Shown here one piece after another: positions 8,691-15,507 of a DNA stretch of 39,669 nt (the first letter of the stretch is position 1; each line of letters begins with the position of its first letter). Position numbers and translations under genes: made by a program. Below the pieces are notes generated by a model. It saw only the letters and a program-made list of their open reading frames with translations, made no database searches and had not been told where the DNA came from. Origin of the DNA: Planctomycetota bacterium (GTDB taxonomy: Bacteria > Planctomycetota > Planctomycetia > Planctomycetales > Planctomycetaceae); contig QWQG01000039.1 in assembly GCA_003670925.1 (NCBI GenBank), positions 1 through 39,669 on the forward strand, read 5' to 3'.

Positions 8691-10949
8691 ATGCTCAATT
8701 CACTCCACAGCCCGATGTTCGATTCCGAAGATGCGGCATCGCCTGAATTGATTGCAGCTGGAAATACGCTGCGTCTGTATGGGATTGGGTTATGCTTTGT
8801 GGCTGCCGTCTGCGTGATTCTGGTCCGCGTGTACTGGGTGCAGGCTAGGTTGCCAGCGAGGTATCTAGAGGCGTTGCAAGTCACGTCCACGGAAGACGAA
8901 TCAATTCCCGCGCGCGACGGACGCATTGTGGCTGACTCTATCGTGCTCGCTTCGGACGTCGATGTCTACGACGTGGAAGTGCATTATCGCTGGCTACAGC
9001 TTGTAATCGATCCTGAATGGCTGAAGCTGCAAGTCCACCAACGGCTTAGCAAGGAGGAACGCCGTGCTGCGGAACTGGTGGCTCACGCTGAAGCTCAAGT
9101 GCAGACGGAACGTACTGGACTCCGAGATGCGTTGTCGGATTTGACGCAGATCCCATCCGCAGAACTGACAGCAAGATTTCGCAAAGTTGAAGAACGCGTG
9201 CAAAAGATCAGCGATGCTGTTAACCGCCGTCAATCAGGATTACTGGCCAATGCTGGCGACGAAGTCCCTGCAGAAGATCATGGCGTGTTGCTAACTGTAG
9301 CTGAGTCAATTCGCGGCGCACTCACCACCCCACCGACACGGATTGCCGAGAATCGGATCGTCGTTCGGGAAGAAGAGACATGGCATCCGGTGCTGGAAGA
9401 TGTCAGCCTCGCGGTGGCAGCCGTGATTAACGAACACCCCGAGCGGTTCCCCGGAGTTCGTGTCGTCGGATCGACGCGGCGCACCTATCCAGAGCTAACG
9501 CTGGCGGCCCATGTCGTTGGTGTCCGAACCAATTTTCGAGCTCAGGATCTGGCTGATGATGCATCAATCGGTGATCTGACCCACACCGCCCCACGCGTGG
9601 GACGATCGGGTGTGGAGCGCAGCTACGAACATCAATTGCTGGGCGTGGCAGGAGTACGGCGGACAATTCGCGACCGGCGGCAGCGTGTACTTTCGTCGGA
9701 AATCGTACGGCATCCGGTGAGTGGTAGGGACGTCACTGTGACGTTGGATTCACGGCTCCAGCAGCTGGCCGAACAATTGCTGGCAGAATCGCTCGGCGAT
9801 GCACCCCGTTTGCTACTGCCCGCAGTGCCGTCACTGGAGGACAGCGAAGGAGATAAAGCAACAGCAGCGGAGCCGCAACCGATCCCGATTGGCGGTTGTA
9901 TTCTGGTGATGGAAGCTGATTCCGGACGACTGCTGGCCGCTGCCAGTGCCCCAAATTTCGACTTATCCATGTTTATCGATGGCTCTCCAGCCATGTGGAA
10001 TGCCGTTAACAGCGATACGCGGCGGCCATTTGTGCCTCGCTTTACCGCCATGGCGCTGCCGCCCGGTTCAACGTTCAAGATTGTCACCGCGATTGCGGCG
10101 TTAGAGTCTGGAACGATCACTCCCGACATGCCGTTTGAGTGCCACGGTTATCTCACGAATCCAGACGAACATCGCTGCATGATCTTCCGCCTTTTCGGGA
10201 CGACGCACGGGCGAGTCAATCTGCGAACTGCGATGGCCCAATCGTGCAATGTGTATTTCTTCGACGCCGCTCAACGCATGGGAATTGAGCCGTTGGTCCA
10301 GTGGGCGGAATTGCTGGAATTCGGTCGGGTGACAGGAGTCGATTTGCCGTTTGAGAAAACGGGCACGGTTCCGCACACCCGGCGAAGTACGGCCGTTGCC
10401 AACACCGATGCTGCTCGCAGGCGTTTTGAACGCGATGCACTTGGTTTGTCAATTGGACAGTCGCGACTCACGGTGACACCGCTGCAGATGGCACGACTCC
10501 TCGCATTCGTTGCGAACGACGGTTGGTTAGTGACACCTCACGTCGTCAGCGACGACGGCACGGCGCGCAGAACCACCGACATCGACACTTCACCGTACCG
10601 CGCAACTCGAAAACGTATCCTAGGTATCAGGCTTGAAACACTCAACGCCATACGGGCGGGACTTCAGGCGGCGATTGAGGAACCGCTCGGCACTGGATTC
10701 AAAACTGTTCGTCTGCCGGGTGTGTCAATTGCTGGCAAGACGGGAACGGCAGAGACAGCACCCGGCAAACCCGACCACGCGTGGTTCACCGGTTACGCTC
10801 CGACTGAAAATCCTCGCTACGTTGTCGTTGTCGCATTGGAGCACGGCGGCTCCGGCAGCAAAGCCGCTGGCCCCATCGCCCGAGAACTTGTCCGCTCCAT
10901 GGCCGAACGAGGCCTGCTAAACGCTGGGGCCACACACACGCCAGAATAG
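8691..10949 (+). CDS. Class B penicillin-binding protein, PBP2/MrdA type transpeptidase
   Basis: A 752-residue peptidoglycan DD-transpeptidase. One N-terminal membrane helix (about residues 25-45) is followed by the PBP dimerisation region beginning PARDGRIV, containing a long charged helical insertion, and GRSGVERSYE. The penicillin-binding domain has all three motifs: STFK (Ser460, the acyl-Ser), SCN (Ser518) and KTG (Lys683). Cross-linking of glycan stem peptides during elongation or septation is the family role. Planctomycetes have variable sets of such genes, so a complete active-site set here is notable. The start is ATG 8691 with AAGGG immediately upstream; an earlier ATG-free extension to 8601 overlaps the preceding gene. 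Which of PBP2 or FtsI it is cannot be fixed; no mre or fts neighbours are present. Confidence 0.9.
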   Translation: MLNSLHSPMFDSEDAASPELIAAGNTLRLYGIGLCFVAAVCVILVRVYWVQARLPARYLEALQVTSTEDESIPARDGRIVADSIVLASDVDVYDVEVHYRWLQLVIDPEWLKLQVHQRLSKEERRAAELVAHAEAQVQTERTGLRDALSDLTQIPSAELTARFRKVEERVQKISDAVNRRQSGLLANAGDEVPAEDHGVLLTVAESIRGALTTPPTRIAENRIVVREEETWHPVLEDVSLAVAAVINEHPERFPGVRVVGSTRRTYPELTLAAHVVGVRTNFRAQDLADDASIGDLTHTAPRVGRSGVERSYEHQLLGVAGVRRTIRDRRQRVLSSEIVRHPVSGRDVTVTLDSRLQQLAEQLLAESLGDAPRLLLPAVPSLEDSEGDKATAAEPQPIPIGGCILVMEADSGRLLAAASAPNFDLSMFIDGSPAMWNAVNSDTRRPFVPRFTAMALPPGSTFKIVTAIAALESGTITPDMPFECHGYLTNPDEHRCMIFRLFGTTHGRVNLRTAMAQSCNVYFFDAAQRMGIEPLVQWAELLEFGRVTGVDLPFEKTGTVPHTRRSTAVANTDAARRRFERDALGLSIGQSRLTVTPLQMARLLAFVANDGWLVTPHVVSDDGTARRTTDIDTSPYRATRKRILGIRLETLNAIRAGLQAAIEEPLGTGFKTVRLPGVSIAGKTGTAETAPGKPDHAWFTGYAPTENPRYVVVVALEHGGSGSKAAGPIARELVRSMAERGLLNAGATHTPE

Positions 10950-11127
10950 GCATGCAACAAGCGACAAGTCTGTAATCTGCAGACATCCTGCATGGGAATG
11001 TACGCATTAAAATGTGCCAAGCACCTGAATCTCTCGCATGGCCGCTTTGCATGTGTGATGCAGAGCGCGCAAAGCGACGCGAAGACTATGATTAAGAACT
11101 TCCACTGAGTCCTCATACACTTTCCAC

Positions 11128-11157
11128 TTGACGTATTCTGTGACGGTGCCCTATAAC
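11128..11157 (+). promoter_or_regulatory. Candidate sigma-70-type promoter for the histone-like gene
   Basis: TTGACG at 11128-11133 and TATAAC at 11152-11157 with an 18-bp spacer. Five of six bases match each consensus. Transcription would begin near 11164 and give a leader of about 125 nt before the histone-like gene. It sits in the 339-bp gap after the PBP gene; the rest of that gap shows no gene. Confidence 0.45.
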
Positions 11158-11288
11158 CCGTATCAGACTGTTACAGGTAGGTCTTGTAAGCCCCGCCGCA
11201 GTCTGCATCCGCGGTTGTTCGTGATTGGTACCGACGAACATCCTGCATTTAAAAATCGGTACTGAAATTCTCCACGGAGGAACATGGA

Positions 11289-11480
11289 ATGGCCGCAAAG
11301 AGCACCGCAGCAAAGGCAACAACCGCAAAGTCTACCAAGGCGAAGATTGCACCTGCCGCACCTGCACCAAAGTCAACGAAGGCGAAAGCTGGTGCCGCCA
11401 AGTCCACCAAAGCGAAGGCCGGAGCTGCTAAGTCTGTAACGACAGCAACAGCGAAGCCAGCTGCTAAGGCAAAGAAGTAG
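11289..11480 (+). CDS. Histone H1-like Lys/Ala-rich DNA-binding protein
   Basis: A 63-residue, very basic protein built almost wholly of Ala, Lys, Thr, Ser and Pro. It contains repeated AKSTKAKAGA units and PAAPAPK, and no acidic residues. This matches the C-terminal-tail type of bacterial H1-like (Hc1-like) nucleoid proteins, which bind DNA without sequence preference. A strong GGAGG lies 8 bases before the ATG; another ATG five bases earlier is out of frame. The repeat structure (about 10-residue units) probably expands and contracts. It has its own likely promoter, so it is probably expressed well and alone. Role as nucleoid-associated protein is by composition only. Confidence 0.8.
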   Translation: MAAKSTAAKATTAKSTKAKIAPAAPAPKSTKAKAGAAKSTKAKAGAAKSVTTATAKPAAKAKK

Positions 11481-11677
11481 TCTCCTGACTGCTTCGGCGA
11501 CTCAAACATTAACGGCCGAGTCTTCCTCTGGGATTCTCGTCCGTTTTTTTGCGCCGACTGATTTGTCAGAACGACTGCGAGGACGTTGCCGCGAGGGCTC
11601 AACAGCTGCCGTTTTATGTTGAGCGTCATTTGAACCATGCTGACCGCCGCCGCACTTTATTCTTTGAATCCAACACG

Positions 11678-12475
11678 ATGTGCCAACTCCTCGGCCTTGC
11701 CTTCAATGAATCCGTCAAGGCATCGCTCTCGTTTCGCGGGTTTCGGCATCGCGCAAGCGGTAACCCGCATGGATGGGGTCTAGCCACATACAACGGGGCA
11801 GTGGCTTCAATCATGAAAGAACCGCGTCGCGCAGATCGCAGCGATATGGCGGAAACGCTGGTCAATAATCAGCAACTCGCCAGCACCATTATGATTGGTC
11901 ATGTCCGTTACGGGAATGTTGGTGGTGTTTCCCTGGAGAACACGCACCCGTTTGTCCAAAAACTACGCAGGAAGGACTTTGTCCTCGCGCACAATGGCAC
12001 ATTAGAAAAAAATGAACTGAAACCATTTTTAGATGGTCAATTTACACCTACGGGCACGACCGATTCGGAACTAGTGCTTTGCGTGCTACTGACGTGGATG
12101 ATTACAAAGAATGTGGCATTCACTGATTTTGTCAGAATTCAGGAACGTCTGCATGAGCTTAACGGATTCGGAAATATGAATCTGCTCTTCTCCGAAGGCC
12201 AACATCTTTTCGCGTATCATGATAGTCGAGCCACCAACGGACTGTGTTTCACGCATCGAAAAGCTCCATTTAGCTGCGTCACACTCTGCGACGAAGACTG
12301 GACAGCCGACTTGCCTCAAGAAAAATCAGCGAGTCAGCATGGATACATCATTGCGACAAAACCGCTGACTCATGGTGAAAATTGGAGCAAGTTCAAGCCC
12401 GGACAATTGATCGTATTTAAGAACGGAGAAAGCGTCTTCGGTCGTCCTCCAAGTGTGGTCGACGGTTGTCGTTGA
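11678..12475 (+). CDS. Class II glutamine amidotransferase domain protein (YafJ-like)
   Basis: A 265-residue protein starting MCQLLG, placing the catalytic Cys at position 2, the new N-terminus after Met removal; this decides the start. Other Ntn-hydrolase features follow: NPHGWGLATY, IGHVRYGNVGG with the conserved Arg, ENTHPF, LAHNGTLE with the oxyanion-hole Asn-Gly, and TGTTDSE. The protein has no synthetase domain, so it is a stand-alone glutaminase-type amidotransferase of the YafJ kind; its acceptor is unknown. The chain lies 197 bp after the histone-like gene on the same strand. Identification of the domain is secure; the physiological reaction is not. Confidence 0.88.
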   Translation: MCQLLGLAFNESVKASLSFRGFRHRASGNPHGWGLATYNGAVASIMKEPRRADRSDMAETLVNNQQLASTIMIGHVRYGNVGGVSLENTHPFVQKLRRKDFVLAHNGTLEKNELKPFLDGQFTPTGTTDSELVLCVLLTWMITKNVAFTDFVRIQERLHELNGFGNMNLLFSEGQHLFAYHDSRATNGLCFTHRKAPFSCVTLCDEDWTADLPQEKSASQHGYIIATKPLTHGENWSKFKPGQLIVFKNGESVFGRPPSVVDGCR

Positions 12476-12807
12476 ATTGGTCGCTGAGTCTCCTCCGCGG
12501 GCGTCTGCTTGAGATATTTTATAGTGGCCGGATTGTCCCGATTTTTGTCATGAATGGAGGCACACCTCCGAATCCTACGACACTTCACTGCTGCCCTCGC
12601 AGGCGATCAGAGCGACGTTGGGGCGTTGTCGTCGTACAGGATTTCGCGCTCGCTTTTCACTCGAGTCTTCTGAAAGACGGCCAAAAACTTCTAGTTCAGA
12701 CAGACGCGCTACCATGACGCGGCAATTTCCGGCTACACTGTTTTCGATCAAGCCGCATGGCAGATTTAGATCCATTTTTGTGCTGTCTGGTGATAGAGGA
12801 GCAAATG
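12476..12807. other. Intergenic region with a small hairpin
   Basis: 332 bp without a supported gene. A perfect 5-bp stem with a CACA loop (GGAGG at 12556-12560, CCTCC at 12565-12569) sits 80 bp after the amidotransferase stop; no T-run follows, so I do not call it a terminator. AGAGGAG at 12795-12801 is the ribosome binding site of the next gene. Confidence 0.4.
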
Positions 12808-13962
12808 ATGTCCACTCACGATCAATTGCCGCGACGACAGATGCTCTTGGCCTCAGCGGCTGCAGTGGGCGGACCTGCCTTGGCAACGGCCGGAGCGGGA
12901 CCGGGAGCGGGGGGCGCTGATCCGCACGAATCGGATAAAGTCCTGAGGATCGGTGTCATCTCCGCGACAATTCGCGGAAAGCCTCAAACTCGCAACGGCC
13001 ATACATGGCATTTCGCCCAATATCTACATCCAACGGCTGACATCGACGCCTACTGTAAGTTCGTCGATCCGGGTTCTGCGAAATTCTTTCGCGAGTACAT
13101 GCGAAACCCCAAATTCACCTTCGATCAATTGCCGTTTCCCGATACGAAGATCACGCACTACTACGACGTCGATACGCAGGCTGCCACCGATTTCACGCAG
13201 GCCTTTCCCGGGGTAGAGGTGGCTAATTCGATCGAGGAAATGGTCGAACAGGTTGATGCGATCTGGCTCGGCGATGCGTCAGGCTTCGGTGACGACCACT
13301 TCGACCTTGTCGCCCCCGGATTGAAAAAAGGCTTGCCGACCTTCTGCGACAAACCGATCGGCGAAACTCCCGCCGGTACCCGCAAAATCTTGGAGTTCGC
13401 CACACAACACAACGCCCCGATTATGTCTTCAAGCCTCTTCCGGCACGAGTGGGGTGCGGAGGCTGCGCTGCGTAAACGGGACTCTGGCGAGTTCGGATCG
13501 ATTCAATACGTGATTGCGAGCGTCCAAGGCGGCTACTCAGAAAGCGGCTGGATGGTCTACGGTCAGCACCCCGCGTGGACGGTGATGACATTACTGGGGC
13601 CGGGCGTCGAAGCTGTAAGCATGTATGCTCGTGAAAACGTCGCTCACGCTTTGATCACGTACCCGGATCGCATGCCAGCTGAGATCTGGTTTGGACGACC
13701 TAATTCGACGTGGGAGTATTGCCACACCGAAGTTCATTTCGAAAAGATGAAGTTTGCCTACACGGCCGGGATCGAGGGAGACTTCTGGTACGGCCACCAC
13801 TACGAGATGTTTCGCATGGCCGCGACCTTCCGCGAGATGGTTAAGACCCGCCGCGAACCGATTCCACATCAGGAAATCCTAGAGGTCACCGCCATTGTCC
13901 ACGCCGCCGCAAAATCCCTCACGGAACAAAGCCGCCTCGTCAAATTGACCGAGGTGATGTGA
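12808..13962 (+). CDS. Exported Gfo/Idh/MocA family oxidoreductase (Tat signal)
   Basis: A 384-residue protein with a twin-arginine-type signal: Arg9-Arg10 in LPRRQMLLASAAA followed by an Ala-rich core. Such signals export folded, cofactor-loaded proteins and are frequent on Gfo/Idh/MocA proteins of Planctomycetes. The Rossmann part begins VLRIGVISATIRG; the EKP signature reads DKP here (FCDKPIGETPAG). The C-terminal domain holds WEYCHTEVHF and WYGHHYEM. Adjacent ATGs at 12805 and 12808 are both possible; 12808 has the better spacing to AGGAG. Probably acts on a sugar or sugar acid in the periplasm, perhaps with the convergent dehydratase. Its last 14 coding bases plus stop are the first unit of a tandem repeat. 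Confidence 0.85.
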   Translation: MSTHDQLPRRQMLLASAAAVGGPALATAGAGPGAGGADPHESDKVLRIGVISATIRGKPQTRNGHTWHFAQYLHPTADIDAYCKFVDPGSAKFFREYMRNPKFTFDQLPFPDTKITHYYDVDTQAATDFTQAFPGVEVANSIEEMVEQVDAIWLGDASGFGDDHFDLVAPGLKKGLPTFCDKPIGETPAGTRKILEFATQHNAPIMSSSLFRHEWGAEAALRKRDSGEFGSIQYVIASVQGGYSESGWMVYGQHPAWTVMTLLGPGVEAVSMYARENVAHALITYPDRMPAEIWFGRPNSTWEYCHTEVHFEKMKFAYTAGIEGDFWYGHHYEMFRMAATFREMVKTRREPIPHQEILEVTAIVHAAAKSLTEQSRLVKLTEVM

Positions 13963-14030
13963 CCGAGGTGATGTGACCGAGGTGATGTGACCGAGGTGAT
14001 GTGACCGAGGTGATGTGACCGAGGTGATGT
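13947..14030. repeat. Six perfect 14-bp tandem repeats over a stop codon
   Basis: Unit GACCGAGGTGATGT, six identical copies with no mismatch. The first unit encodes the last codons of the oxidoreductase (Thr-Glu-Val-Met), and the TGA stop is formed at the junction with the second unit. Since 14 is not a multiple of 3, each successive unit puts TGA in a different frame. The array fills the gap to within 21 bp of the stop of the convergent gene. Perfect identity implies recent slippage expansion. Confidence 0.97.
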
Positions 14031-14050
14031 ATCGGTCAGCGAGGAGTGTG

Positions 14051-15181
14051 CTACAGCAGATTGTCGATGCCCGTGTATTTTTTGACTGCGTCTGGATCAA
14101 GTTCCAAACCAAGGCCGGGTTTATCCGGGATAGCCAGCATACCGTCTGCATCCAGTTCCCAGCCGCCGACGGTGATTTCGTCGATGAAGGGGGAACCGGT
14201 GAGGTACTCCACCAGATCTGTGCCCGGAAAGGCTGATGCCAGCTGCAGATCAGCGGCCAGTCCTACGGCTGTGTTCCAGCCGTGAGGGATGAATCGCACG
14301 CCGTATTCCTGAGCCATCCATCCAATGCGGCGTTCTTCACTGATGCCGCCGACCTTCGTCACGTCGGGCTGCACAATGTCAAACGCACGGGCTTGCAGCC
14401 ACGGCTGGAACGCCTGCCGCCGCGTCAGGACTTCTCCCCCGGCGATCGGCACTGGCGAATGTTCACGAAGTTTGACGTAGTCTTCGAGGGCATCCGGATT
14501 GAGCGCTTCTTCAAACCAATGCACATCATAGTCTGCCAGCATCTTTGAAGTCTGCAGGGCCCACTTGTAGCCGTTAGTCCAATGGGCATCACTCCCACCG
14601 GCATCGACCATCAGACGCGATTCCGCGCCAACGGCTTCGCGGGCGGCTTTCACAATGGCTTCATCGGTTGCCGCATTGCGGCGACCAAACGGTCCCCAGC
14701 CAATCTTGAACGCACGAAAGCCCTGCGCCTTGACTGCCAGCAGATGAGCTCGCAGCTTGTCCGGCTCATCCATCAGCAGCGACGCATAAGGTTGCACGCG
14801 CTCCCGGTAACGACCTCCCAGAAGCCGCCCGACTGGCTGGCCAGTGGCTTTTCCGAGCAGATCCCACAATGCGATATCGATGCCGCTGATGGTGTGTGTG
14901 ATTGAGCCACCACGCCCCAGCCAAAACATGTTCTGATGGAGTTTCTCACTCACCCGTTCCGGCTCAAGTGGATTCTCACCGCGATACAGAGGCTCCAGCA
15001 TGGCCAGTGAAGCGCGGACCAATTCGTCATTCGTAAACACGCTGCCCAGTCCAACGGCACCATCGTCCGTATGCACGGCGATCAGCGTATGCACGCAGTC
15101 GTCGGGGCGTAACTCGTTACTCCAGCCACCTTCGGGAGTCGCCCCACGCAAACCAGCACAGCGAATTTCACGGATCTTCAT
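14051..15181 (-). CDS. Mandelate racemase/muconate lactonizing enzyme family protein (enolase superfamily)
   Basis: A 376-residue protein with the full enolase-superfamily layout: N-terminal capping domain, then a barrel with Lys159 (AFKIGWG), metal ligands Asp193 (MVDAGG), Glu224 (WFEEAL) and Glu250 (AGGE), then QPDVTKVGG, and a likely catalytic His300 in HGWNTAVG. These enzymes abstract a proton alpha to a carboxylate; this pattern suits sugar-acid dehydratases or racemases (for example galactonate or fuconate types). Ligands are intact, so it should be active. It is convergent with the exported oxidoreductase and has its own candidate promoter with palindromes upstream. Exact substrate unknown. 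Confidence 0.9.
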   Translation of the reverse strand: MKIREIRCAGLRGATPEGGWSNELRPDDCVHTLIAVHTDDGAVGLGSVFTNDELVRASLAMLEPLYRGENPLEPERVSEKLHQNMFWLGRGGSITHTISGIDIALWDLLGKATGQPVGRLLGGRYRERVQPYASLLMDEPDKLRAHLLAVKAQGFRAFKIGWGPFGRRNAATDEAIVKAAREAVGAESRLMVDAGGSDAHWTNGYKWALQTSKMLADYDVHWFEEALNPDALEDYVKLREHSPVPIAGGEVLTRRQAFQPWLQARAFDIVQPDVTKVGGISEERRIGWMAQEYGVRFIPHGWNTAVGLAADLQLASAFPGTDLVEYLTGSPFIDEITVGGWELDADGMLAIPDKPGLGLELDPDAVKKYTGIDNLL

Positions 15182-15246
15182 GAAGTTTCTTCCGAAACAG
15201 ATTCAGCACTCAAACTTAAACTCAAAACAGGGGTTCAGATGGACGC

Positions 15247-15275
15247 GTTATAACGTACTATTTGTCAAATGTTTA
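15247..15275 (-). promoter_or_regulatory. Candidate promoter with overlapping palindromes (enolase-superfamily gene)
   Basis: Read on the minus strand: TAAACA (15275-15270), a 17-bp spacer, then TATAAC (15252-15247), about 65 bp before the start codon. A 10-bp palindrome CGTTATAACG (15246-15255) covers the -10 and an 11-bp inverted repeat ATTTGTCAAAT (15260-15270) lies in the spacer and touches the -35. That is where a repressor would bind. The rest of the 326-bp gap to the M16 gene shows nothing certain. Confidence 0.4.
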
Positions 15276-15507
15276 GTCTCTGTGAGCATGCGCTCTGTTG
15301 GGAAAAAAATGCCGAAAAAACAGCACTCGACACACTCGACCGCGTTCATCTCAAGCGTCCTAGACCTAGGGGAGCGAAAGTTTCTTGCTGCCTTTCGACA
15401 TGACGCGTGTCCCTGTAGGATACGTGGCCGTTGCCACCACAAAAATTCGTGAGGTTTAGTACCGCAAACGGTTGGTCTCTCAACAGCAAGCAGTAAGGAT
15501 ATTTTTC

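Noticed and set aside
13947-14030. CRISPR array
   Set aside because: Units are 14 bp and directly abutting, with no spacers, and no cas genes are in the window.
13879-14151. Minus-strand frame through the 14-bp repeats
   Set aside because: It is antisense to the tandem repeat and the end of the oxidoreductase gene; its Ser/His-rich repeats simply translate the array.
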